Shown here piece by piece: positions 1 to 8,404 of a stretch of DNA of 29,036 nucleotides (positions are counted from its first letter, which is position 1; every line of letters begins with the position of its first letter). This stretch comes from an uncultured Desulfovibrio sp. GTDB lineage: Bacteria; Desulfobacterota; Desulfovibrionia; Desulfovibrionales; Desulfovibrionaceae. The translations under genes and the position numbers were made by a program. A model generated the notes under the pieces. The model was not told where the DNA came from. It was given only the letters and a program-made list of their open reading frames with translations, and made no database searches. Where the stretch lies: the NCBI RefSeq assembly GCF_902477725.1, contig NZ_CABSIF010000023.1:1-29036 (forward strand), read 5' to 3'.

Positions 1-44
1 TATCCCGGTCGCCCGCCAAATGCCGAGTACCAACGCCGAACATT

Positions 45-950
45 ATGGAACAATTTCTCCAACAGCTTTTGAACGGCCTGGCCGTGGGCGGCATCTATGC
101 GCTTGTGGCGCTGGGCTATACCATGGTGTACGGCGTGCTCAAGCTCATCAACTTTGCCCACGGCGACCTGTTTACCATTGGTGCCTATCTGGGGCTTACC
201 CTGCTTGTCAGCTGCAATATGGCAGGCGCGCTCAATCCGTTTTTGGCGGTAGCCGCCGTTTTTGTCATGGTGGCCCTGCTGGTGGCGATTATTGGCTTTT
301 TGCTTGAGCGTACGGCATACCGTCCCCTGCGCAATGCCAACCGCCTCTCCGCCGTGGTTTCCGCCCTTGGCGCTTCCATATTTTTCCAGAATGCGGTCAT
401 GCTGATCTACGGCGCGCGCTTCTACGTGTACCCCGACTATCTGCGCCCCGACTTTACGGTGAGGATGCTCGGTCTTGAAGTGCCCGGCGTGCGCCTGCTG
501 GTTATCGCGGCCAGCGTTGTGCTGATGCTCGGCCTCTGGGCCTTTATCCAGCGCACCCGCACAGGCGCGGCCATTCGAGCTGTGGCCATCGACCCCGGCG
601 CAGCGCAGCTTATGGGCATCAATGTTGACCGCATCATCTCGCTGGTCTTTCTTATCGGCCCCGGCCTTGGCGGCGCGGCGGGCCTGATGGTGGGCATCTA
701 TTACGGACAGATCGACTTTACCATGGGCTGGTCGTACGGCCTCAAGGCCTTTACAGCAGCCATCCTGGGTGGCATCGGTAACATCCCCGGCGCCATGCTG
801 GGCGGGCTTTTGCTCGGCGTTATCGAAGCCCTGGCCGCAGGCTACATAGCCATTGCCTGGAAGGACGCCATCGCCTTTCTGGTGCTTATTCTCATTCTGA
901 TTATCCGGCCCACTGGCATTCTGGGCGAGCGCACGGCGGACAAACTATGA
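45..950 (+). CDS. livH: Branched-chain amino acid ABC transporter permease LivH
   Basis: Inner-membrane permease of a LIV-type importer, which brings leucine, isoleucine, valine or related amino acids into the cytoplasm. The 301-residue protein is almost entirely hydrophobic helices. It opens with the family pattern LLNGLAVGGIYALVALGYTMVYGVLKLINFAHGD and carries the conserved GINVDRI...GPGLGGAAGL segment near residues 190-215. Length matches the LivH family (about 290-310). The start lacks a convincing Shine-Dalgarno sequence, but the family N-terminus fits it. Its stop overlaps the livM start by 4 bp (ATGA), so the two permeases should be made together. Only 44 bp of upstream sequence are visible, so the promoter and any livK/livJ binding protein lie outside. 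The exact amino acid specificity cannot be read from the permease. Confidence 0.95.
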   Translation: MEQFLQQLLNGLAVGGIYALVALGYTMVYGVLKLINFAHGDLFTIGAYLGLTLLVSCNMAGALNPFLAVAAVFVMVALLVAIIGFLLERTAYRPLRNANRLSAVVSALGASIFFQNAVMLIYGARFYVYPDYLRPDFTVRMLGLEVPGVRLLVIAASVVLMLGLWAFIQRTRTGAAIRAVAIDPGAAQLMGINVDRIISLVFLIGPGLGGAAGLMVGIYYGQIDFTMGWSYGLKAFTAAILGGIGNIPGAMLGGLLLGVIEALAAGYIAIAWKDAIAFLVLILILIIRPTGILGERTADKL

Positions 951-1918
951 AAAAGATTCCGTGCAATTTCGCCGTTTATGCGGCTGCGGGCCTCTTTTTG
1001 TGCGCGTTGCCGCTCTTTTGCAATGCCTACTGGCTTGACGTGTGCGTGAGCATTGGCCTCTACGCCCTGCTGGCCCTTTCGCTCAACGTCATTCTGGGGC
1101 AGGCGGGCATATTCCATATGGGCCACGCCGCCTTTTTTGCCGTGGGCGCTTACACCACCGCCATTCTCAACACAGTTTGCCACTGGCCCGTGCTGTGGAT
1201 CATGCCGCTCTCCGGCGCGGCAGCGGCCATATTCGCCCTCATTGTGGCCCGCCCCATCATCCACCTGCGCGGCGACTATCTGCTGATCGTCACCATCGGC
1301 ATTGTGGAAATTGTGCGCATTGCGCTTATCAACGATGTTTTCGGCCTCACGGGCGGCGCCAACGGCATTTTCGGCATTAGTCGACCCATGTTTTTTGGCT
1401 TCAAGATCGTCAAGAGCATGCAGTTCTATTTTCTGGTCTGGGGCATGGTGGGCGTGAGCCTGCTGCTGTTCTACGGCCTGTGGCATTCCCGCTTTGGCCG
1501 CGCGCTGAACTTCATCAAGGAAGACGACGTGGCCGCAGAAGGCTGCGGGGTCAACGTCACCCATTACAAGCTCGCGGCCTTTGTGCTGGGCGCGTTCTGG
1601 GCGGGCATGGCTGGTACGCTCTATGCCGCAAAAATGACGACCATTGCGCCGGAATCGTTCAACTTCATGGAATCCGTGATCATCTTTGCGGTGGTCATTC
1701 TTTCCGGCGGCAGCCAGCTTGGCGTGCTTATCAGCGCTTTTCTGTTCATCGGCCTGCCCGAAGTGCTGCGCGAATTTTCCAATGCGCGCATGCTTATCTT
1801 CGGCCTTGCCATGATGGTCATGATGGTCTGGCGGCCCCAGGGACTGTTGCCCCCGAGACAGCGGCGCTACAAGGTGGATGTACCGCCTGCGGCTGCCAGT
1901 GACGGGAGGCCCGCATGA
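947..1918 (+). CDS. livM: Branched-chain amino acid ABC transporter permease LivM
   Basis: Second permease half of the LIV importer, expected to pair with LivH in the inner membrane. It has 323 residues and multiple hydrophobic helices. Family landmarks include ALLALSLNVILGQAGIFHMGHAAFFAVGAYTTAIL near residues 40-75 and FGLTGGANGIFGI near residues 130-145. The EAA-like contact region is KEDDVAAEGCGVNVTHYKLAAFVLGAFWAGMAG (about 190-225), followed by FGLAMMVMMVWRPQGLLP at the C-terminus. It overlaps livH upstream and livG downstream by 4 bp each (ATGA), the signature of translational coupling. The last 15 or so residues are a hydrophilic tail without known function. Confidence 0.95.
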   Translation: MKKIPCNFAVYAAAGLFLCALPLFCNAYWLDVCVSIGLYALLALSLNVILGQAGIFHMGHAAFFAVGAYTTAILNTVCHWPVLWIMPLSGAAAAIFALIVARPIIHLRGDYLLIVTIGIVEIVRIALINDVFGLTGGANGIFGISRPMFFGFKIVKSMQFYFLVWGMVGVSLLLFYGLWHSRFGRALNFIKEDDVAAEGCGVNVTHYKLAAFVLGAFWAGMAGTLYAAKMTTIAPESFNFMESVIIFAVVILSGGSQLGVLISAFLFIGLPEVLREFSNARMLIFGLAMMVMMVWRPQGLLPPRQRRYKVDVPPAAASDGRPA

Positions 1919-2685
1919 CCCTGCTGCGCCTTGAAGAAATGAGCAAGATGTTCGGCGGCCTGATTGCCCTGAATGATCTTACCTTTGACGTGGACGCTGG
2001 CAGCATTGTGGGGCTTATCGGCCCCAACGGCGCTGGCAAGACCACCGTGTTCAACTGCATAACCGGCAACTATACGCCGGAATCGGGCCGCATCTTTTTT
2101 GACGGCAAATCCATTGCCGGACTGCGCCCGCACAAGGTGGTGGAACTGGGCATCGCCCGCACGTTCCAGACCATCCGCCTCTTCGGCCGCCTTTCTGTGC
2201 TGGAAAACGTGCTGGCCGGGCGGCACTGCCGCATGAAATCCGGCCTGATATCATGCATGCTGCACACGCCGGGTCAACGCAAGGAAGAAAAAGCCGCCGT
2301 TGCCCGTTGCATGGAAGAGCTGGAATTTGTGGGCCTTGCCGACCGCTACACCGAGGCCGCAGGCGGCCTTTCTTACGGCAACCAGCGTTTGCTTGAGGTA
2401 GCCCGCGCCCTGGCCTCCGACCCTCGCCTCGTGATTCTGGACGAGCCCGCAGGCGGCATGAACGATCAGGAAACCGCCGCTCTGGTGCATACCATCCGGG
2501 CCATCCGGGACAGGGGCATTACCGTGCTGCTTATTGAGCACGACATGCGCCTGGTGATGAAAATTTGCGAAAAACTGGTGGTGCTGGAACACGGCACCAT
2601 GATTGCCCAGGGCAAGCCCGAAGACGTGCGGCAGGATCCCGCCGTCATTGAGGCCTATCTGGGCGCAGACGACGAAAAGTGGTAA
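1915..2685 (+). CDS. livG: Branched-chain amino acid ABC transporter ATPase LivG
   Basis: Cytoplasmic ATPase that powers the LivHM permeases. The 256 residues contain a Walker A motif GPNGAGKT (36-43), a Q-loop region (ARTFQTIRLF), the signature LSYGNQRLLEVARAL and Walker B LVILDEPAGGMN, followed by the switch histidine in LLIEHDMRLV. The LSYGNQR form of the signature and the extended central region (residues about 95-130) are typical of LivG rather than LivF. The ATG overlaps the livM stop by 4 bp and only 3 bp separate its stop from livF. Confidence 0.96.
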   Translation: MTLLRLEEMSKMFGGLIALNDLTFDVDAGSIVGLIGPNGAGKTTVFNCITGNYTPESGRIFFDGKSIAGLRPHKVVELGIARTFQTIRLFGRLSVLENVLAGRHCRMKSGLISCMLHTPGQRKEEKAAVARCMEELEFVGLADRYTEAAGGLSYGNQRLLEVARALASDPRLVILDEPAGGMNDQETAALVHTIRAIRDRGITVLLIEHDMRLVMKICEKLVVLEHGTMIAQGKPEDVRQDPAVIEAYLGADDEKW

Positions 2686-2688
2686 GCC

Positions 2689-3399
2689 ATGTCCCTGTTG
2701 CAATTGTCTAATGTGCGCGTGCGCTACGGCAGTGTTGAAGTGCTGCACGGCATCGACCTGAAGGTGGACGAAGGCGAAATCGTCACCATTCTCGGGGCCA
2801 ACGGTGCGGGCAAAAGCACCACCTTGCTGTCCATCAGCGGGCTGGTGCGCCCCTTTGAAGGCGAAATTCTCTTTGAAGGGCAAAACCTTCTGCGCCTGCC
2901 GAGCCACAAGGTCGTGGGGCTTGGCATTGCCCAGTCGCCCGAAGGGCGGCGTGTTTTCGGCATCATGAACGTTCTGGAAAATCTGCGCCTCGGGGCATTC
3001 TGCATTGAGGACAAAGCCCGCCGCGAGCGCACCCTGGAATGGATTTTTGATCTTTTTCCGCGTTTGCACGAACGCAAGGATCAGCTCGCGGGCACGCTCT
3101 CCGGCGGCGAGCAGCAAATGCTCGCCATAGGCCGCGCCCTCATGGCCGAGCCACGCCTCCTGCTGCTGGATGAACCCTCCCTGGGCCTTGCCCCGCTGCT
3201 GGTGCGCTCCATCTTTGAAACCGTGCGGGCCATCAACAAGAAAGGCGTGACGGTGCTGCTGGTGGAACAGAACGCGCGTGCTGCGCTCAAGCTGGCCACG
3301 CGCGGCTATGTGCTTGAAGTGGGCAGCGTTGTCATGGAAGACCGCGCCGAGAATCTCCTTGCCAATGCCAGCGTGCGCGAGGCATATCTGGGCGGCTAG
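2689..3399 (+). CDS. livF: Branched-chain amino acid ABC transporter ATPase LivF
   Basis: Second ATPase of the LIV importer, expected to dimerise with LivG under the permeases. Its 236 residues show Walker A GANGAGKS (36-43), the LivF landmark GIAQSPEGRRVFGIMNVLENLRLGA, signature LSGGEQQMLAIGRAL, Walker B LLLLDEPSLGLAP and the switch region LLVEQNARAALKLA. It lies 3 bp after livG with no strong Shine-Dalgarno of its own, so translation probably depends on reinitiation. It is the last gene of the livHMGF set. No clear intrinsic terminator follows: AGC-GGCT-GCT before a T6 run near 3410-3424 is too weak to call. Confidence 0.96.
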   Translation: MSLLQLSNVRVRYGSVEVLHGIDLKVDEGEIVTILGANGAGKSTTLLSISGLVRPFEGEILFEGQNLLRLPSHKVVGLGIAQSPEGRRVFGIMNVLENLRLGAFCIEDKARRERTLEWIFDLFPRLHERKDQLAGTLSGGEQQMLAIGRALMAEPRLLLLDEPSLGLAPLLVRSIFETVRAINKKGVTVLLVEQNARAALKLATRGYVLEVGSVVMEDRAENLLANASVREAYLGG

Positions 3400-3491
3400 G
3401 CCAGACGGAGCGGCTGCTTTTTTACAAGCGTCCGCAATAGTACGAGGTTTGCGCGCCGCAACCCGGCTGAAATTTTTTTCACTTCTTTTAC

Positions 3492-3519
3492 TTGACAGAA
3501 AATTGCTTTCAACTATATT
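3492..3519 (+). promoter_or_regulatory. Sigma70-type promoter for the PxxKW gene
   Basis: A perfect -35 hexamer TTGACA (3492-3497) is followed after 16 bp by TATATT (3514-3519, 5 of 6 matches to TATAAT). Transcription would start near 3526, giving a leader of about 65 nt before the ATG at 3593. It is one of the best promoter matches in the window. It implies that the small cysteine-rich gene is transcribed independently of livHMGF. Confidence 0.7.
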
Positions 3520-3592
3520 TTTCCATTCCAACGCGGCGGCCATTCCGCCGTTATTTTAGCAATACGGCGCTGCTGCGCATGGAGGTTTTGCT

Positions 3593-3859
3593 ATGACCCC
3601 TCTGGAAAAAGCCACCAAAACCGCTGAAGGCGTGGTGGTCAACGGTTTTGTTCTTTCCCCGGTGGTTGAACAGTGTTCTGGCTGCGACCGCTTGCGCGAA
3701 TTTGAAGGCGAACAGTTCTGCTCCAGCTACCCTGTCCCTGCCAAAAAATGGTCTGCTGGGCGCTGCAACTTTGCCACGCACGTGAAGGCCTCTGTTGCAG
3801 CTGCCGCAAAGGTCAACCCTTTGAAGGCGTCCAAGCGCGCCGCCAAGGGTGGCCGCTAG
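3593..3859 (+). CDS. Small PxxKW-type cysteine-rich protein
   Basis: An 88-residue protein with four cysteines, CSGC at 28-31, C43 and C58, framing the sequence PAKKW (49-53) that gives the PxxKW family its name. The arrangement suggests a single metal site (zinc or iron-sulfur), but the ligand is not known. The C-terminal 30 residues are rich in Lys, Ala and Arg (KASKRAAKGGR), which could contact nucleic acid. There is no signal peptide, so it should be cytoplasmic. The start is secure: GGAGG (3581-3585) sits 7 nt before the ATG, and a strong sigma70 promoter lies at 3492-3519. The family is, to my knowledge, common in sulfate-reducing deltaproteobacteria and functionally uncharacterised. 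The function remains unknown. Confidence 0.85.
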   Translation: MTPLEKATKTAEGVVVNGFVLSPVVEQCSGCDRLREFEGEQFCSSYPVPAKKWSAGRCNFATHVKASVAAAAKVNPLKASKRAAKGGR

Positions 3860-3967
3860 GCCAACCAGGCTTACATCGGTTCCGACATGCCGCTGGCGGT
3901 CAGTTTGCGATCTTATCGCTGCAGGCCGATTCAACAACGGTCATGCCGGGGCTGAAGACTTTTTCAA

Positions 3968-3987
3968 GGGGCTGCGCGAGCAGCCTC
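3968..3987 (+). other. Stem-loop with GCGA tetraloop before the M20 gene
   Basis: An 8-bp stem (GGGGCTGC with GCAGCCTC, one G-U pair) closes a GCGA loop, a GNRA-type tetraloop. It lies 31 bp before the ATG of the M20 gene. No T run follows, so it is not an ordinary intrinsic terminator. It may be an mRNA stability or processing element, or chance structure in GC-rich DNA. Confidence 0.35.
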
Positions 3988-4018
3988 TTGCGCGTTGTAA
4001 CGCCATACGGGAAACCCC

Positions 4019-5260
4019 ATGTTCAAGACACTCGACACCTTGTTGCGCGGGCTGGCCGGGCGAGAAGACCGCGTTGCGGAGCTTCAGGCCGTTCTTACGG
4101 CATGCCAGGCTCTTGGCCCGGACAACGGCGGCCAGGGCGAAATGGAAAAGGTGCGCTGCATCACCAACTGGCTCAAGGCCTGCGGCGTAACCGCCCTTTC
4201 ACGCGTTGACGCGCCGGACCCGCGCGTTACCGATGGTCAGCGTCCCAACCTTGTGGCCCGCATCCCCGGCAAAAGCAGCCGCACCCTCTGGCTTTTCGGG
4301 CATACGGACGTAGTGCCTCCGGGCGACCTCACCGCCTGGACCAGCAATCCCTGGCAGGTGCGCCGCGATGGCGATTTTCTGTACGGGCGCGGCGTGGAAG
4401 ACAACCAGCAGGCCATAGTCAGTATGCTGCTGCTGGCGGAAGAAGTGCTCTCTCAGGGCATTACTCCCGAGCTTTCGCTTGGTCTTGTTTTCATGGCTGA
4501 TGAAGAAACCGGCAGTCTTTATGGCCTGGAACATCTGCTCAATACTGCCCCGCACTTTTTTAATCCCGATGATCTTTACATCGTGCCGGACGCTGGTTCG
4601 TCCAAGGGCGATGTCATCGAAATCGCAGAAAAAAGCCAGCTCTGGCTCAAGGTGCAGACCACGGGCATCCAGTGCCACGGCTCCACGCCGCAAAAGGGCC
4701 GCAACGCCTTTCTGGCGGGGGCGGACATGGCCCTCTCGTGCCACAATGCCCTGCGCTCTGCCTTTGCCGATGCCAATCCCCTGTTTGACCCGCCCTATTC
4801 CACCTTTGTGCCGGGCAAGCACGAAGCCAATGTGCCGAACATCAACACCGTTCCCGGCAATGATGTTTTTTACATTGACTGCCGCCTTCTGCCCCATGTG
4901 GATATGGACAACGTGCTTGCAAAAATGCGCGAAGTAGCCGCCGAAGTGGCGGAAAAGCACACAGTGCAGATACAGGTGAGCGTGGTGCAGCGGCAGGCCG
5001 CCACGGCCATACCGCAAACCGGCACCGTTGTTACAGCGCTCAAGGCCGCCATCGCCCGCATTTACGGCGTTCAGGCGCAGGCCGTGGGCATAGGCGGGGC
5101 AACCGTTGCTGCATTTTTGCGGCAAAAGGGCCTGCCCGCCGCCGTGTGGGGCTGCCTTGAAAATACCTGCCACCAACCGGACGAACGCTCATCCATCACC
5201 GCTACCATCAAGGATTCGCAGGTGTTTGCCCACATCCTCATGAACGCAGCCCATGTCTGA
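4019..5260 (+). CDS. M20-family metallopeptidase (DapE/ArgE/CPG2-like)
   Basis: A 413-residue cytoplasmic amidohydrolase of the M20 fold, expected to cleave an acyl or peptide bond using two metal ions. Visible ligands and catalytic residues are H95-T-D97 (GHTDVVPPGD), D128 in GRGVEDNQQ, E162-E163 in ADEETGS, D191 in VPDAGS and H385 in NTCHQPDE. The central dimerisation (lid) domain begins near residue 205, with CHGSTPQKGRNAFLAGADM. These features fit succinyl-diaminopimelate desuccinylase, acetylornithine deacetylase or a dipeptidase, and the substrate cannot be decided from sequence. dapA occurs later in the window but not next to it, so a lysine-pathway role is only a possibility. The Shine-Dalgarno is weak (GGGAAA). 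Its end overlaps the mnmG start by 8 bp. Confidence 0.88.
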   Translation: MFKTLDTLLRGLAGREDRVAELQAVLTACQALGPDNGGQGEMEKVRCITNWLKACGVTALSRVDAPDPRVTDGQRPNLVARIPGKSSRTLWLFGHTDVVPPGDLTAWTSNPWQVRRDGDFLYGRGVEDNQQAIVSMLLLAEEVLSQGITPELSLGLVFMADEETGSLYGLEHLLNTAPHFFNPDDLYIVPDAGSSKGDVIEIAEKSQLWLKVQTTGIQCHGSTPQKGRNAFLAGADMALSCHNALRSAFADANPLFDPPYSTFVPGKHEANVPNINTVPGNDVFYIDCRLLPHVDMDNVLAKMREVAAEVAEKHTVQIQVSVVQRQAATAIPQTGTVVTALKAAIARIYGVQAQAVGIGGATVAAFLRQKGLPAAVWGCLENTCHQPDERSSITATIKDSQVFAHILMNAAHV

Positions 5261-7199
5261 TTCCATATTTGACTGCATTGTCGCCGGCGGCGGCCACGCT
5301 GGCAGCGAAGCCGCCGTGGCCCTCGCCCGCATGGGGCACAGTGTGCTGCTCATCAGCGGCAACCTTGACCGCCTGGGCTACCTTTCGTGCAACCCCGCCA
5401 TCGGCGGCCTGGCCAAAGGCCACATGGTGCGCGAAATTGACGCCCTTGGCGGCATGATGGGCCTGTGGGCCGATGCTGCGGGCATACAGTTTCGCGTGCT
5501 GAACATGAGCAAGGGGCCTGCGGTGCGTGCCACACGCGCCCAGATTGACCGCGAGGCCTATCAGCGCGTGCTCAAAAAAACTCTCTACAACACGCCCGGC
5601 CTGCGCATCTGGCAGGATTCCGTGGTGGACGTGACCACCGATGACGGCCGCGTCACTGGCGTACGCACAGCCCAGGGGCTGACCTTTGCAGCGCGCCATG
5701 TGCTGCTGACAACGGGCACCTTTCTGGACGGGCGCATCCACATGGGCCTTACCAATCTGCCCGGCGGCAGATTGGGCGATGCTCCGGCGCTGGGCCTCTC
5801 AGACAGTCTGCGCAGCCTCGGCCTGACCCTTGGCCGCCTGAAAACCGGTACCACGCCGCGCATCCTCAAATCATCCATCGACTATTCGCAGCTTGAGGAA
5901 CAGCCGGGCGACACGCCGCCTCAGGGCTTCAGCTTTCACGGCCCCGGCCCGGCGCTGGAACAGGTTTCGTGCCATGTGACGTGGACAAATGAACGCGCGC
6001 ACGAAATCATCCGCAGCGGTTTTGACCGCTCGCCCATGTTCACGGGCGTCATCAAGGGCACCGGGGCGCGCTACTGCCCTTCCATTGAAGACAAGGTCGC
6101 CCGTTTTCCCCACCGGGAGCGGCACCAGATTTTTCTGGAGCCAGAGGGACTCAACAGCGCAGAGGTGTACGCCAACGGCATTCCCACCAGCCTGCCCCTC
6201 GATGTGCAGCTCGATATGGTTCACGCCCTCAAAGGGCTGGAAAACGCCGTGGTGCTGCGTCCCGGTTACGCCATTGAATACGACTACGCCAACCCCATCC
6301 AGTTACGCTCCACCCTTGAAACCAAGGCCGTGCCAGGATTGTGGCTTGCAGGGCAGATCAACGGCACGTCCGGCTACGAGGAAGCCGCAGCGCAGGGCCT
6401 GTGGGCCGCGCTGAACATCTCGTGTGCCATGCGCGGTCTTGCCCCTTTTACGCCGGGGCGCGATCAAGCCTATATGGCCGTGCTTGTTGATGATCTTGTA
6501 ACACTCGGCACTCAGGAACCCTACCGGATGTTCACCTCGCGCGCGGAGCACAGGCTGCTGCTGCGCGAAGACAATGCCGATACGCGGCTGACCCGGATTG
6601 GCCGTGAACTTGGGCTTGTGAGCGACGAACAGTGGCGCGCGTTTTGCATAAAACAGGAGGCCGCCGAACGTTTCAGGGAATATCTGGGCAAAAAACGCAT
6701 ACCTGGCCACAAGGTGCCCGAGGATGCGCCCGGGGCCCAGTTGCCTGTGGGCAAGACTCTGGCAGAAGCCCTGAAACGCCCGGATGTTGACCTGGACTCG
6801 CTTGAAGCCATGCTGACTGCGACCCAACACGAAGCTCTGGCCGAGACCGGGGCTGATCTGGCTGCTGCCAGAGCTGCCGCCGGAACCGGCGCCTGTGAAA
6901 GCGTACAGACAGAAATCAAGTATGAGGGCTATTTGGCACGGCAGCGCGAGCTTATCGCCCGCTCGGCCAAGCTTGAAGCTACGGCCTTGCCCCCGCAACT
7001 CGATTATGCCAAAGTAGCTGGGTTATCCCATGAAGTGGTAGAAAAACTGGACAGGGTGCGCCCTTGCAGCCTTGGGCAGGCTGGACGAATATCCGGCGTA
7101 ACCCCTGCGGCGGTTGCATGCCTGGAGGTTCACCTCCACAAACTGGGATTGCTGCGCCCTGAAAAATACCCCAATGGCGCTGCTGCATCCCCGCAGTGA
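5253..7199 (+). CDS. mnmG: tRNA uridine-34 carboxymethylaminomethyl modification enzyme MnmG (GidA)
   Basis: FAD-dependent subunit which, with the GTPase MnmE, adds the cmnm5 group to U34 in the wobble position of several tRNAs, supporting decoding accuracy. The 648 residues start with the Rossmann FAD motif GGGHAGSEAA (12-21). Other conserved segments are CNPAIGGLAKGHMVREIDALGG, TTGTFLDGRIHMGL, LKTGTTPRI and EEAAAQGLWAALN, and the C-terminal MnmE/tRNA-binding helical domain ends GISGVTPAAVACLEVHLHKLG. Length is slightly above the usual 620-635. It overlaps the M20 gene by 8 bp and precedes a PilZ gene. mnmE is not in the window. Confidence 0.97.
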   Translation: MSDSIFDCIVAGGGHAGSEAAVALARMGHSVLLISGNLDRLGYLSCNPAIGGLAKGHMVREIDALGGMMGLWADAAGIQFRVLNMSKGPAVRATRAQIDREAYQRVLKKTLYNTPGLRIWQDSVVDVTTDDGRVTGVRTAQGLTFAARHVLLTTGTFLDGRIHMGLTNLPGGRLGDAPALGLSDSLRSLGLTLGRLKTGTTPRILKSSIDYSQLEEQPGDTPPQGFSFHGPGPALEQVSCHVTWTNERAHEIIRSGFDRSPMFTGVIKGTGARYCPSIEDKVARFPHRERHQIFLEPEGLNSAEVYANGIPTSLPLDVQLDMVHALKGLENAVVLRPGYAIEYDYANPIQLRSTLETKAVPGLWLAGQINGTSGYEEAAAQGLWAALNISCAMRGLAPFTPGRDQAYMAVLVDDLVTLGTQEPYRMFTSRAEHRLLLREDNADTRLTRIGRELGLVSDEQWRAFCIKQEAAERFREYLGKKRIPGHKVPEDAPGAQLPVGKTLAEALKRPDVDLDSLEAMLTATQHEALAETGADLAAARAAAGTGACESVQTEIKYEGYLARQRELIARSAKLEATALPPQLDYAKVAGLSHEVVEKLDRVRPCSLGQAGRISGVTPAAVACLEVHLHKLGLLRPEKYPNGAAASPQ

Positions 7200-7236
7200 G
7201 GGATGACGCCACACAACTGTTGACACCGGTGAATCT

Positions 7237-8169
7237 ATGACGGGCACCCAACTTCTTATTGTTGTCGGCATTCTGCTTGCGGCGCTTTGCGCCACGCTCG
7301 TCTCGGTCAAAGGCCGGTTGCAGAGCATGCGCCACGCGGCAAAGCGTGCGGAAATCATCCGCCGCATGCTTGAAACAGCGCAGGAACAAAACGAAATATT
7401 CGACCTTAATGTTGAGGAACTCCACAACAGCAAGGGCATGGCCGGTACACTCGCCAGGATACTTTCCACCCAGCTTGAGATGGAAGTTCTTTCCTATGTA
7501 TCGCGCGAGCTTGAAGGCACCCCGGTGGAAGTATTCTTTCGCGCCACCCTGCCCGAAGGCCCCTCCTTTTTTAAATTCCAGACCCAGATTGTTCAGGTGA
7601 AGGGCGCGTACGACAAATCGCGCCTTCTCCTTGCCATGCCCAAGGATATAGACGCTGGGCAAAAACGCCATTTCATCCGCGTTAAACCGCCCAAGGATCT
7701 GGTGCGCGTTATCGGCGTGTGGGAGATGGATCCCGCCAAGCCCATGCCCCGCAACACGGCTGAAATTGGCAGACCCCTGCTGCATTATAAATCCGGCATG
7801 GAAAACGAGCTCGTGCAGGTGGCCGACATTTCCGCCACGGGCATGGCCCTGCGCTTTCCTGCGGAATCGCTGGAAGACAAGCCAGTTGACCTCGACAAAG
7901 GTTCCCAGTTACTTTGTCTCATCATCTATCAGATGAGCAAGGAAGACCGCGTGGTCACATTCTGGTGCACCTGTGACGTGCTCAATATCCGCATGCAGAA
8001 AGAACCCACCCCGGCCCTGGTTCTGGGGACAGAATTCAGCAACTGGGCGGTTCTGGAACAGGGCAAGGCCGATATCAACTGGTTCCACAGCACCCCCAAA
8101 AGCGGTGTTTCGCCCATTACCCAATGGGTGATGCAAATGGATATCCAGCAGCGCAAGCTGACTGGCTAG
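7237..8169 (+). CDS. Membrane-anchored PilZ-domain protein (predicted c-di-GMP receptor)
   Basis: A 310-residue protein with an N-terminal hydrophobic helix (about residues 5-22), a short helical linker (30-65), a YcgR-like N-terminal barrel region (about 75-140) and a C-terminal PilZ domain. Both halves of the c-di-GMP signature are intact: RHFIR (R144 and R148, the RxxxR motif) and DISATG (D197, S199, G202, the [D/N]xSxxG motif). This supports real ligand binding. YcgR-type proteins act on flagellar or exopolysaccharide systems, but the partner here is unknown. It lies 37 bp after mnmG in the same direction; GGTGA upstream of the ATG is a modest Shine-Dalgarno. Confidence 0.85.
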   Translation: MTGTQLLIVVGILLAALCATLVSVKGRLQSMRHAAKRAEIIRRMLETAQEQNEIFDLNVEELHNSKGMAGTLARILSTQLEMEVLSYVSRELEGTPVEVFFRATLPEGPSFFKFQTQIVQVKGAYDKSRLLLAMPKDIDAGQKRHFIRVKPPKDLVRVIGVWEMDPAKPMPRNTAEIGRPLLHYKSGMENELVQVADISATGMALRFPAESLEDKPVDLDKGSQLLCLIIYQMSKEDRVVTFWCTCDVLNIRMQKEPTPALVLGTEFSNWAVLEQGKADINWFHSTPKSGVSPITQWVMQMDIQQRKLTG

Positions 8170-8404
8170 GGCATATTGACAGTAAAAATGATCAGCTCCA
8201 TGCGGATACTGAAAAAATCCGCGTACGGAATGTTTGTAAAACGCAGACCGTTCCATGCAAGGGCTGCCTCTCGAATGAAGATGCTTTGCCGATGAACAGG
8301 CATTGCAACGTGAAAATACTTTAGCAGGAAAATTCTGCCGTGGCGGTTGCACCGCAGGCAAGCGCGCGCGGCGCGTAGTGAGTACGCCAACCTAGGAGGT
8401 TATT
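8170..8404 (+). other. 235-bp leader/intergenic region before corC
   Basis: No gene is seen here. It contains TTGACA at 8176-8181 without a good -10 partner. It also has a perfect 6-bp inverted repeat GCGGAT/ATCCGC (8202-8207 and 8217-8222), and GC-rich foldable sequence immediately before the Shine-Dalgarno (about 8325-8390). The transcript leader may be structured, but I cannot match it to a known riboswitch. Confidence 0.4.

Noticed and set aside
3400..3430. Intrinsic terminator after livF
   Set aside because: Only a 3-bp AGC/GCT stem precedes the T6 run; too weak to call.
2251..3543. A 430-codon open frame antisense to livG/livF
   Set aside because: It covers two ABC ATPase genes with perfect motifs on the plus strand; the composition is typical of antisense shadows in GC-rich genomes.
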